A stretch of 64,000 bases of DNA from a virus. The position numbers and the translations under genes were made by a program. The stretch spans positions 62,001-126,000 of IMG/VR virus record IMGVR_UViG_3300034101_003554; one strand, written 5' to 3'. Every line of letters begins with the position of its first letter. The stretch's first letter is position 1. The notes beneath the pieces were generated by a model. The model was not told where the DNA came from, searched no databases, and saw nothing but the letters and a program-made list of their open reading frames with translations. This document shows, one piece after another, positions 1 through 6,895 of the stretch.

Positions 1-219
1 TTATTGAACTTTATAAGAATAGGTAGGGTTATAGATGAGTATGGTAATGAAATGGATGTGGAAGATTTTATCACAATGGCGTTAGAATGGGGACAACCTG
101 ATGGATATGATTTAAAACGTTATAGACAAGAACATCCAAGACAATACCATTACGATTTTGAAGTAAAAGAAGAATATATAGATGAATTAAGAATTTCACC
201 AAATAATGAATTTAGTTAA
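1..219 (+). CDS. Hypothetical protein, 5' end outside the window
   Basis: The frame is open from the first base of the window, so the true start probably lies upstream. A TTG at position 4 is the only in-window start near the edge and is unconvincing. The visible part is about 72 residues, polar, with aromatic residues and charged clusters near the C-terminus. I recognise no domain. The stop codon ends one base before the ATG of the RNA ligase, which suggests the two are translated from one transcript. Confidence 0.55.
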   Translation, partial: LLNFIRIGRVIDEYGNEMDVEDFITMALEWGQPDGYDLKRYRQEHPRQYHYDFEVKEEYIDELRISPNNEFS

Positions 220-220
220 T

Positions 221-1231
221 ATGGAAAGAAAATTAGCGAGCATACAAATAGTAAAAGAAGTTAGACCAATCGTTGGGGCTGACGCTATAGAAGTTGTTAG
301 AATAAACAACTGGGATGTTGTGTCCAAAAAAGGAGAATACAAAGCTGGAGACTTTTGTATCTATTGTGAAATTGACTCCTTCTTACCCATTAAAGAAGAA
401 TTTGAATTCTTAAGAAAAACATCATACAAAAAAATGTCTGATGGTAGTGAAGGATTTAGATTGAAAACAATAAGATTAAGAGGACAATTAAGTCAAGGTC
501 TATTGTTACCAATAAGTGTTCTTCCAATTGATATGGAAATAACTGAAGGAGAAGATGTAACTGAAATGTTGGGTATATTTAAATACGAACCCCCAATTCC
601 AGCAGAACTTCAAGGTAAAGTTAAAGGTATGTTTCCATCTTTTATAAGAAAAACAGATGAAGAACGTATCCAAAACTTATCAAGTGAATACGAAAATATC
701 AGATTGTCTGGTAAGGCATTTTATGTCACTGAGAAGTTGGATGGATCGAGTGCTACATTCTATTACAAGGATGGTGTATTTGGGGTATGTTCAAGAAATC
801 TTGAGCTATTGGAGACTGAGGGTAATTCCTTTTGGAAAATTGCAAGAGAATTGAATTTAGAGGATTCTTTATCTAAATTGGGTTATAATATATGTGTTCA
901 AGGTGAAATCATTGGAGAAGGAATCCAGGGTAACCCATACAAGATAAAAGGTCAAACAGTTAAATTCTTTAACGCATTTAATATTGATGAACAAAAAAAT
1001 ATCCCATTTACTAAATTCCTAATGTTAATGGAAGATTTGGGTTTAAAAACAGTTCCAATATTGGATTACGAATTTGTACTTCCAAAATCAATTGATGAAT
1101 TATTGTTATTTGCTGAAGATAAATCTCAACTTAATGGGAACTTTGATAGGGAAGGTGTTGTTATAAGAGGATATGATAGAAAAATATCATTCAAAGTTAT
1201 ATCAAACAAATTTTTGTTAAACGAAAAATAA
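221..1231 (+). CDS. ATP-dependent RNA ligase, Rnl5/DRB0094-like
   Basis: About 336 residues. The N-terminal ~100 residues have the OB-like character seen in DRB0094-type ligases, and the nucleotidyltransferase domain follows. Counting from an alternative ATG at 206, motif I is EKLDG with the adenylated lysine at residue 177, motif IV is REGVVIR at about 315-321, and motif V contains SFK at about 328-330. The family seals RNA nicks through an enzyme-AMP intermediate, which in phages can repair RNAs cut by host defences. I chose ATG 221 because it follows the upstream stop by one base and the family typically begins close to this RKLASI segment; ATG 206 would overlap the previous gene by 14 nt. 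Family placement is from motif recognition only. Confidence 0.85.
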   Translation: MERKLASIQIVKEVRPIVGADAIEVVRINNWDVVSKKGEYKAGDFCIYCEIDSFLPIKEEFEFLRKTSYKKMSDGSEGFRLKTIRLRGQLSQGLLLPISVLPIDMEITEGEDVTEMLGIFKYEPPIPAELQGKVKGMFPSFIRKTDEERIQNLSSEYENIRLSGKAFYVTEKLDGSSATFYYKDGVFGVCSRNLELLETEGNSFWKIARELNLEDSLSKLGYNICVQGEIIGEGIQGNPYKIKGQTVKFFNAFNIDEQKNIPFTKFLMLMEDLGLKTVPILDYEFVLPKSIDELLLFAEDKSQLNGNFDREGVVIRGYDRKISFKVISNKFLLNEK

Positions 1232-1239
1232 ATAAAACT

Positions 1240-1518
1240 ATGGCTAAGAGACTTTCATATCAAGAAAAAAGAGACAACCTAGTAATTGAAATATTGAATA
1301 AAATGTTTGAATTTGCTGGACATAAGGTTACATTTGAAGACATCAAAGATAGACAAGATGCTTGGTATAATGATTGGACAATTACTGAAGACCAATATGA
1401 CAAATGGAAAGAATGGGGTACTAAACAAATCAAGAAAAAACTTAAGTATACTGATACTTATGCCGACAGACAAATGTCAATGATTGGGGCAAGATGGGGT
1501 TTGAAATTTGAGAAATAA
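1240..1518 (+). CDS. Hypothetical phage protein, 92 aa
   Basis: A compact, charged protein rich in Lys, Trp and Asp with several predicted helices. It looks like a conserved phage hypothetical, but I cannot assign a family. It starts 8 nt after the RNA ligase stop, so it is probably in the same operon. No signal peptide or membrane segment is visible. A TATTTATA motif follows it by 2 nt and may start a new transcript. Confidence 0.7.
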   Translation: MAKRLSYQEKRDNLVIEILNKMFEFAGHKVTFEDIKDRQDAWYNDWTITEDQYDKWKEWGTKQIKKKLKYTDTYADRQMSMIGARWGLKFEK

Positions 1519-1520
1519 GA

Positions 1521-1528
1521 TATTTATA
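1521..1528 (+). promoter_or_regulatory. Candidate late promoter motif TATTTATA
   Basis: The motif lies 13 nt upstream of the ATG of a 24-residue ORF and directly after the stop of the preceding gene. It belongs to a set of TATTTAT motifs at similar distances upstream of many genes here. The AT-rich background makes any single copy weak evidence. Confidence 0.35.
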
Positions 1529-1541
1529 CTAAAAAAGAAGT

Positions 1542-1616
1542 ATGAAAAAATTTATTTGTAAATTTGTCCAAAAAATAACTTTTGGTAAAGTTTGTCTTGG
1601 GTGGTGTAAATTATAA
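1542..1616 (+). CDS. Tiny cysteine-containing protein, 24 aa
   Basis: An ATG preceded by a purine-rich leader opens a 24-codon frame with three cysteines (CLGWC near the C-terminus) and many Lys/Phe residues. A TATTTATA motif sits 13 nt upstream and a strong 11-bp terminator hairpin begins at its stop codon, so the frame forms a complete mini-transcription unit. The bracketing by regulatory elements is the main reason to believe it. Function unknown; the amphipathic, basic composition would suit a small membrane-associated peptide. Confidence 0.5.
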   Translation: MKKFICKFVQKITFGKVCLGWCKL

Positions 1617-1643
1617 AGTGTGAGAATAGTCTCACACTTTTTT
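1615..1643 (+). terminator. Intrinsic terminator
   Basis: An 11-bp stem (AAAGTGTGAGA pairing with TCTCACACTTT) with an ATAG loop, followed by T residues. It overlaps the stop codon of the 24-residue ORF. Confidence 0.85.
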
Positions 1644-1655
1644 GTTTATATAAAG

Positions 1656-1663
1656 TATTTATA
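1656..1663 (+). promoter_or_regulatory. Candidate late promoter motif TATTTATA
   Basis: Lies between the terminator and the next gene, with 21 nt between the motif and the ATG at 1685. A promoter is expected here because the terminator separates the units. Confidence 0.45.
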
Positions 1664-1684
1664 TATTATAGCAAAAAATAGAAT

Positions 1685-2125
1685 ATGAAATTATCTGATT
1701 TTAAATCACAAATTAAAACCTTAAAAAAAGAAAATACTATTACTAATATAAAAGGTGATGATAATATTGATTATGGTAATCTTTTAGATGGGATTCTTAC
1801 TTGGTTAAAAACATATGGTGATGTACAATTACAAAACCTATCTACCGATAATAAAAATGTTTCAATTACAATACTTGGTACAAATAAGAATTCTTTAAAA
1901 GATTATTTAGTTAAGGGTTACACTAATCATAATGCAACTTGGGATAATAATAATTCTATACTTAAAATGTCATTAAACCCTATTAGTAAAGATAATGCTA
2001 CAACTAATACAACAACAATTGATTCATCAATACCAAATGTATATGATACAATTGCAAAAAGTATATTTCCTGTTAATGAAGAAAAACTTTTTGAAAATAT
2101 AAATCGAATAAAACAATTATTTTAA
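1685..2125 (+). CDS. Hypothetical protein with C-terminal INRIKQL helix, 146 aa
   Basis: Asn/Thr-rich protein with no recognised domain. The last residues read NINRIKQLF and closely resemble the C-terminus of the next gene (VNRIKQLM), although the rest of the two proteins differs. The gene is followed after 1 nt by the next ATG, so the pair is almost certainly co-transcribed. The shared terminal helix suggests a common targeting or assembly signal (inference). Confidence 0.65.
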   Translation: MKLSDFKSQIKTLKKENTITNIKGDDNIDYGNLLDGILTWLKTYGDVQLQNLSTDNKNVSITILGTNKNSLKDYLVKGYTNHNATWDNNNSILKMSLNPISKDNATTNTTTIDSSIPNVYDTIAKSIFPVNEEKLFENINRIKQLF

Positions 2126-2126
2126 T

Positions 2127-2690
2127 ATGAAAATTAGTACTTCAAACAGATTACAAAAACTTAGCGCGCAAGTAGCTGCTTGTACGCCTGTTAAAGATAG
2201 TAATATTATTTCACCTATTAGTGGTGTAATTGAGAATGTTACAGATAAATCAATTAAAATTAATTATAGTTCATCAGATTGTAAATTTTCAGTAATTATT
2301 AATCATTTTACCCCAGATAAAAATATACATATAAATGATAATGTAGAGGAAGGTGATGAGATTGGTAAGGCCACAGGAGAACAAATAAAATTATCGATTA
2401 AAAAAGGACTATATTCAAACGAAAATATTGATTCATATTTATCAGGAGAATATTGTCCAAGTAAAAAAACCTCAACAGACAATAAAACAAGTTCAGGTAC
2501 TAATAAAAAAGAAACTACAGATGATTTAGGAATTATGAACCCATACAAAGTTGCTGCATTACCTTTTCTTGGACTTCAAAAAGGTGCTAAAGCTATTATG
2601 CGTTTTGTTCCTGGACTAAGTACTGAGAGTGAGGAAGAAATAACGAATATTGTTGAAGAAGTTAACAGAATAAAGCAACTAATGAAATAA
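2127..2690 (+). CDS. Degenerate M23/LytM-like protein, 187 aa
   Basis: Residues 28-91 follow the beta-sandwich pattern of M23 (LytM) peptidases: ISPISGVI, a hydrophobic strand pair with His60, then EEGDEIGKA. The catalytic HxH segment is replaced by IKLSI at 87-91 and no HxxxD motif is visible, so zinc-dependent peptidase activity is unlikely. A Ser/Thr/Lys-rich linker and a C-terminal VNRIKQLM helix follow. It may be a catalytically dead peptidoglycan-binding or structural protein. The fold call is tentative. A bidirectional terminator lies immediately downstream. Confidence 0.6.
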   Translation: MKISTSNRLQKLSAQVAACTPVKDSNIISPISGVIENVTDKSIKINYSSSDCKFSVIINHFTPDKNIHINDNVEEGDEIGKATGEQIKLSIKKGLYSNENIDSYLSGEYCPSKKTSTDNKTSSGTNKKETTDDLGIMNPYKVAALPFLGLQKGAKAIMRFVPGLSTESEEEITNIVEEVNRIKQLMK

Positions 2691-2725
2691 AAAAATCCCC
2701 ATTTCAATTAAGAGTGGGGATTTTT
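2691..2725. terminator. Bidirectional intrinsic terminator
   Basis: A stem AAAATCCCCA / TGGGGATTTT with an A-run before and a T-run after. It sits between convergent genes (plus gene ending 2690, minus gene ending 2741) and can serve both. Confidence 0.85.
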
Positions 2726-2740
2726 AGTTAGAAATTAAAA

Positions 2741-2905
2741 TTATTTCTCAACTTTTGCAGAATCAACAGATGGTGTTGTTACTGTAGTTGTTTCAACTTT
2801 AGTTGAATCTTCAGTTGATTTAACTTCTTCAGTTTTAGTTTGTGATTCACAAGATGTGAAAATAGCACCAAGTACCAATGCTGCTCCAAAAATTACTTTT
2901 TTCAT
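2741..2905 (-). CDS. Small host-like lipoprotein, 54 aa
   Basis: The N-terminus is a short Lys-rich start, a hydrophobic core (GAALVLGAIF) and TSC, which fits a type II signal peptide with lipidation at Cys about 20. The mature part is a low-complexity Thr/Glu/Lys/Val/Ser tail, typical of small flavobacterial lipoproteins. A longer frame reaches 3046, but only the ATG at 2905 places the signal peptide at the N-terminus. It is the only minus-strand gene here and is flanked by a terminator, so it may be expressed early and separately. Phage lipoproteins of this size can act in superinfection exclusion; that role is inference. Confidence 0.65.
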   Translation of the reverse strand: MKKVIFGAALVLGAIFTSCESQTKTEEVKSTEDSTKVETTTVTTPSVDSAKVEK

Positions 2906-3031
2906 TTTTTTTCTTTGTTTTAAAATTGATTTGTTATTTTTTATAGACAATAAATAGATAATAATTCCAAAGAAGTCAAATAGTTTTAACATTTTTTTAA
3001 AAAAAATATACTTATAAATAAAACATAAAAT

Positions 3032-3385
3032 ATGAATTGGAAACACACCCTAATTATTGTGGTATCAATATTATTGATTGGGATTATTTTGGGTTATATG
3101 ATGAATACAAATCATCAAGATAACAAGAAATTACAACAACAAATTATTGATGCAGAAAAGAAAGCCATAGATTCTCTATATAAAAAATTGGACATAATGA
3201 AATCTGAGAGAGAAAAAATGGAATCCCAGTTGGATATCTTAACTACAAACATTCAAATGAGTGAAAGTAATCTAACATCAAAAATAAACCAATTAAAAAT
3301 TCAAAACAATGTTAAGATTGACGCTATTATTAATAGTTCTAATGACCAGCTCCTGGATGGTTTACGCACAAGGTTTAACCAATAA
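3032..3385 (+). CDS. Membrane-anchored coiled-coil protein, possible inner-membrane spanin
   Basis: 117 residues: an N-terminal membrane segment (residues 6-25, TLIIVVSILLIGIILGYMM), then a long charged coiled coil (about 33-105) predicted to be periplasmic. This is the architecture of Rz-type i-spanins. The last 77 nt are overlapped in another frame by the next gene, also as in Rz/Rz1 pairs. No endolysin is adjacent, and the partner is not a typical lipoprotein, so the lysis role is a hypothesis. Confidence 0.6.
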   Translation: MNWKHTLIIVVSILLIGIILGYMMNTNHQDNKKLQQQIIDAEKKAIDSLYKKLDIMKSEREKMESQLDILTTNIQMSESNLTSKINQLKIQNNVKIDAIINSSNDQLLDGLRTRFNQ

Positions 3386-3800
3386 GACAGATACAATTAA
3401 ACCCAAAATTGATTTAATAATTGTCAATGGTGATACCTCTTTTGTTATCAATAGAAAATTTGCTGAGAAAATTGCCATACAATATGATTCATTGAAAATT
3501 GTAATCGCCAAACTATCTGAGTATAAAATTGTATTGGATGATTGTGTTAAAGTAAAAGACCAATATAAAGTAGCCTTGGACAAATCAATGGACATTACAG
3601 ATATGTTAAAAAGAGAGGCTGAAACCAAAGACCAAATTGTTCAAGGATATAAGAAAATTGAAGAGTCACAACAAAAGATTATTACCGATTTGAATACTGA
3701 ATTCCGTAAAGTAAAAAATAGGAATAAATGGTTAACTGGATTAAGTATTGGCGGGGTAACATTTGGATTTACTTCATTTATCCTTTTACTACTAAAATAA
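3309..3800 (+). CDS. Secreted coiled-coil protein with C-terminal membrane anchor, 163 aa
   Basis: Starts inside the previous gene in a different frame. Residues 1-20 form a signal peptide (LTLLLIVLMTSSWMVYAQ), residues about 45-135 a coiled coil, and the last ~20 a membrane helix (GVTFGFTSFILLLLK). An o-spanin would normally be a lipoprotein; here the second anchor is a C-terminal helix instead. It could belong to a spanin-like or envelope-bridging pair with the upstream gene. The ATG at 3309 is chosen because it gives a proper signal peptide. Confidence 0.6.
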   Translation: MLRLTLLLIVLMTSSWMVYAQGLTNKTDTIKPKIDLIIVNGDTSFVINRKFAEKIAIQYDSLKIVIAKLSEYKIVLDDCVKVKDQYKVALDKSMDITDMLKREAETKDQIVQGYKKIEESQQKIITDLNTEFRKVKNRNKWLTGLSIGGVTFGFTSFILLLLK

Positions 3801-3810
3801 GTTTATTATA

Positions 3811-3836
3811 TTTTTTAGGTCTTCGGACATAAAAAA
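3811..3836. terminator. Hairpin with TTCG tetraloop between membrane-protein genes
   Basis: T6A-G-GTC / GAC-A-TA6 pairs around a TTCG loop, with one mismatch. It may be a weak terminator or an RNA-processing or stability hairpin. Confidence 0.45.
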
Positions 3837-3853
3837 TTAAATAATTTATTATT

Positions 3854-4168
3854 ATGGGAATTACTTATTTCGCTTTAGGTATGCTCTCGATGGTGGCTCT
3901 AGTATTTGTTGGAGTTATTGTTTGGGGTTTGGTTAAGGTATTAAGAATTGAAAGGCAGATTGTTGCCATAAAAGAAAATCAAAGATTTGATGTTAATAGT
4001 GTCCAACGTCAATTTGATAGTGTTTATAGAACTATTGGTGAACTTAAAGATAATTCATCTAGGGACTATTCCGAATTGTTAGCAATAGTTAACAACAAAT
4101 TTGATGACTCAATACGTTATACTGACAAAAGAATTGACAAAGCATTAAATCAAAAAGAAATTCAGTAA
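3854..4168 (+). CDS. Small membrane protein with coiled coil, 104 aa
   Basis: One N-terminal membrane helix (residues 3-29, rich in Leu/Val/Gly), then a basic stretch and a coiled coil to the C-terminus. Topology resembles the gene at 3032. Function unknown; candidates are a holin-associated or envelope-targeted protein. It is the last gene of the plus-strand membrane cluster and is followed by a bidirectional terminator shared with the tmRNA gene. Confidence 0.6.
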   Translation: MGITYFALGMLSMVALVFVGVIVWGLVKVLRIERQIVAIKENQRFDVNSVQRQFDSVYRTIGELKDNSSRDYSELLAIVNNKFDDSIRYTDKRIDKALNQKEIQ

Positions 4169-4171
4169 AAC

Positions 4172-4206
4172 AAAAAACCCCTTCTTAACGGAGGGGTTTC
4201 TTTTTT
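4172..4206. terminator. Bidirectional intrinsic terminator
   Basis: Stem AAACCCCT / AGGGGTTT with T-runs in both reading directions. It ends the plus-strand membrane cluster and lies just past the 3' end of the minus-strand tmRNA. Confidence 0.85.
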
Positions 4207-4209
4207 AAA

Positions 4210-4590
4210 GGTGGAGGTAGAGAGATTTGAACTCTCGTGTTGTCCGTTTTAACTATTAAGGACTACATGTTTAGGACAACATTATTCGCAGTGTTCCGAG
4301 CTATTTGATTTTTATACACCCAAAATCAACAAAATCGGTCAATTCATTTTTAGGGATGAGAATTGATTAGACAACCCTATAGTGCTCCTGTTCCTGAGTT
4401 AATGCACCCCGACTCGAAAGTAATACCCTATTAACTAGGCTACTACTGCTTCTTCAGCACGGATTAAACCTACTGCAGAAAGTTTGTTGATAACGTTGCC
4501 GTGTATCGTTTCAAACCAGTTTAACAGACTTAGTTTAGGTCTGACATGCCCCAAATAACTAACAACGTCAGTCAATTCCAGATTACCCCC
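4210..4590 (-). ncRNA. ssrA: Transfer-messenger RNA (tmRNA)
   Basis: Read on the minus strand, the 5' end GGGGGTA pairs with the 3' TACCTCC as a 7-bp acceptor stem with a G3-U70 wobble, the alanine identity element of tmRNA. The T arm is GAGAG-TTCAAAT-CTCTC. The 5' domain contains AATCTGGAATTGAC and GGGGCATGTCAGA, close to the conserved tmRNA 5' region. The encoded 3' end is discriminator A plus CC; the final A of CCA is not encoded. The tag frame ends in TAG at 4437-4435 with C-terminal residues AEEAVVA. Resumption at GGC 4500 would give 21 residues, at GCA 4476 would give 13; the resume codon is uncertain. Length is about 381 nt, normal for tmRNA. Confidence 0.9.
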
Positions 4591-4669
4591 TTTTGTAAAG
4601 TACTACAATAATAAATATAATGATTGATAATTCCAAGTTTTGATTATATTTATTTTAATAAAAAAATGT

Positions 4670-6040
4670 ATGGATTATTCTAATAACGATATATTGTTTG
4701 AAAATGACAAATACTTGGCCATTAAATCTCCAAATATGGAAGAGGGTTTAAAAGTAGGTCCAGAATTCTTAACAACAACAAGACATGGTAAAGATGTCTA
4801 TAATAATAGAACAGTATACTTTTTCATTAATAAAGAAGAAAAAGATACTAGATATGGAATTATAACTCTAGCATTTGGAGAATATTTTGAAGTCTATGAT
4901 AATTATGGCGATGATATTCAATTAAGGGATGCTTTCCATTATTTTCCAGATTTAGATAAAACAATTACAGACATAGTCGGTAATGTTGATTTAATAACAA
5001 CATTAATCTTGATTGAGCAGGGGAAAGAATTTGATAAATATAAATTACAGAGGATAGATTCTAATATTGATTATATACAATATAATAAAAAAGTACCAGC
5101 TAATAGTAAAATTTATTTAGAATTTAATGGTGACGCAGGTATTTTGAGTTTAATGGATTTTAATAGTGATGATCTTTATTATATTAATGCTGTTTTAAGT
5201 AGATATGGATATAGTTCTAATTTATGGGAAGGAGATACAGATTACGATTGGAAAGAAGGTAATTTATTACATTATTTTAATGATGGAAGTAATAAACTTT
5301 TGGATAAAATTGTTTCATATATTAAACCTGAATTTTTTAATTGGAGGGATGATTATAATATAAAGGGTGAATTATGTGAATTATTATATAATCAATTTGA
5401 TAATGAAATAAGTAGAATACTAGACGATTATAGTAATCATTATGAACAAGCTGGGATTAATGCACTAAAAGAAGAATTATATAGTGATTTTTGTAATCCA
5501 TTTGATGGATATCAAATACATGTTGTTAAAAGAAATGAAATAGTTAGATGTTTTTATGAATATCGTACTTGGGTTTCACAATTAAAAGATTTATTAATCG
5601 CGACTAATACTAGTACTATTGAAGAGTTGATAACAAAATTATCTGAGTTCGTTGGTGGTGGTTTAAGAACTGAGATTTACGAGTATCCATATCGTGGTGA
5701 ATTTGACACAGAATCTTTTAATAGAGAAGTTGAATACGAACTTGAAAATATAATTGATAAGATTGAAGAAAATCCTGAAAAATATTCCAAGAATCTTAGT
5801 GAGAATTTAAAATTAATACAAATAATTAAAAAGTATCAATTGAATACTCCTGTCAAAATTGATGATGAAAGAGGTTCATTTATTATCACAGGAATTAAAG
5901 ATGGAAAACTTCTTGTAACACACATTAAAAAGAATGGTGAAAAAACAAACAAGAGTTTCAATTTTGAAGAATTTAATAATTTTATGTCAATGGGTGAATT
6001 ATTTGAACATTTAGTTAGAAAATTAAAAAGAATGTTGTAA
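4670..6040 (+). CDS. Hypothetical protein, 456 aa
   Basis: An acidic, Asp/Asn/Tyr-rich soluble protein with no recognised domain, signal peptide or membrane segment. The frame is open to a TTG at 4640, but the ATG at 4670 is the better start: the sequence between is a run of hydrophobic and Lys codons overlapping a TATTTATT motif. The C-terminal ~90 residues look like a small beta domain (KIDDERGSFIITGIKDG) followed by a basic helix. It lies between the tmRNA gene and the peptidase gene, 9 nt upstream of the latter, so the two are probably co-expressed. Function unknown. Confidence 0.7.
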   Translation: MDYSNNDILFENDKYLAIKSPNMEEGLKVGPEFLTTTRHGKDVYNNRTVYFFINKEEKDTRYGIITLAFGEYFEVYDNYGDDIQLRDAFHYFPDLDKTITDIVGNVDLITTLILIEQGKEFDKYKLQRIDSNIDYIQYNKKVPANSKIYLEFNGDAGILSLMDFNSDDLYYINAVLSRYGYSSNLWEGDTDYDWKEGNLLHYFNDGSNKLLDKIVSYIKPEFFNWRDDYNIKGELCELLYNQFDNEISRILDDYSNHYEQAGINALKEELYSDFCNPFDGYQIHVVKRNEIVRCFYEYRTWVSQLKDLLIATNTSTIEELITKLSEFVGGGLRTEIYEYPYRGEFDTESFNREVEYELENIIDKIEENPEKYSKNLSENLKLIQIIKKYQLNTPVKIDDERGSFIITGIKDGKLLVTHIKKNGEKTNKSFNFEEFNNFMSMGELFEHLVRKLKRML

Positions 6041-6049
6041 TATTGTGTT

Positions 6050-6865
6050 ATGAAACACAATTACGATTTACTCAAAAAGGTTTTGTCCATACCTACCAAG
6101 ACATACAAAGAGGACTTAATGATTCAATTCCTAGGTGAATGGTTAACAGAAAACAACATCCCTTATCAAGTTGATAAGATGGGTAATGTTTATGCGACCA
6201 AACAAACGAATGATATTGAATATTTCCCCTGTGTTGTTGCACATACCGACACAGTACACGAATTGGATACAATCAACATTAAAGAAATGATGTTACCCAA
6301 TGACCAAAAAGAATTAAAACCAGCATTAAAGGCTTTTAATGATAAAGGAGAACCCACGGGTATTGGTGGGGATGACAAATGTGGTGTTTATGTATGTTTG
6401 GAATTATTGAAAAATTTACCAAATGTAAAAGCCGCATTTTTTGTCTCAGAAGAAACTGGTTGTCACGGGTCAAAGAATGCTGATAAAGAGTTTTTCTCAA
6501 ATGTTGGTTATGCTATTCAATTTGACGCTCCAGGTAATTGGATGGTTAGTGAATATTGTATGGGAACAAAATTATTTGATAAGAAGTCTGAATTCTTCAG
6601 CAAATGTGACAAGGTGTTAACTGAGGGATTTGATAACCGAAACAAATACCAATCACATCCTTATACTGATGTTTATGCTCTTAAAAATCAATTTGATTTT
6701 TCTTGTATAAATTTTGCTGTAGGATATTATAACTACCACACAAAACATGAATATGTGATTGTTGAGGATGTTTTTAATACATTGGATATTGCAAAGAAAA
6801 TGATTAATGATTTGGGTAGTGTGAAATATTTTGAGGAAGTTAAATCAAGTAAATTTTTACTATAA
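6050..6865 (+). CDS. M20/M42-like zinc metallopeptidase
   Basis: 271 residues with the metal-ligand pattern of the MH clan: VAHTDTV (His65, Asp67), GIGGDDKCG (Asp108/109), SEETGCHGS (catalytic Glu135/136), QFDAPG (Asp159) and a C-terminal YHTKH (His230/233). These families cleave small peptides or N-terminal residues with two zinc ions, for example PepT-type tripeptidases. It is shorter than typical M20 enzymes because the lid/dimerisation insert appears reduced. No signal peptide, so cytoplasmic. It sits beside a tmRNA and a Clp ATPase, which suggests a role in degrading peptides made by proteolysis, but de-modification of a small molecule is also possible. Confidence 0.75.
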   Translation: MKHNYDLLKKVLSIPTKTYKEDLMIQFLGEWLTENNIPYQVDKMGNVYATKQTNDIEYFPCVVAHTDTVHELDTINIKEMMLPNDQKELKPALKAFNDKGEPTGIGGDDKCGVYVCLELLKNLPNVKAAFFVSEETGCHGSKNADKEFFSNVGYAIQFDAPGNWMVSEYCMGTKLFDKKSEFFSKCDKVLTEGFDNRNKYQSHPYTDVYALKNQFDFSCINFAVGYYNYHTKHEYVIVEDVFNTLDIAKKMINDLGSVKYFEEVKSSKFLL

Positions 6866-6895
6866 AAAAAAGGGACTATTCAGTCCCTTTTTTCT
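6866..6895. terminator. Bidirectional intrinsic terminator
   Basis: GGGACT / AGTCCC stem with A-run before and T-run after, between convergent genes. It overlaps the last codons of the Clp gene on the minus strand. Confidence 0.85.

Noticed and set aside
2741-3046. Longer minus-strand reading frame (101 aa) including the lipoprotein
   Set aside because: The extra 47 residues put the signal peptide in the middle; the ATG at 2905 gives a standard lipoprotein start.
3309-3800. Classical o-spanin (Rz1) call
   Set aside because: No lipobox cysteine and a C-terminal membrane helix instead; only a spanin-like arrangement can be claimed.
4210-4260. Isolated tRNA gene
   Set aside because: The T arm and acceptor 3' strand have no nearby tRNA 5' half; the partner strand is ~370 nt away, as in tmRNA.
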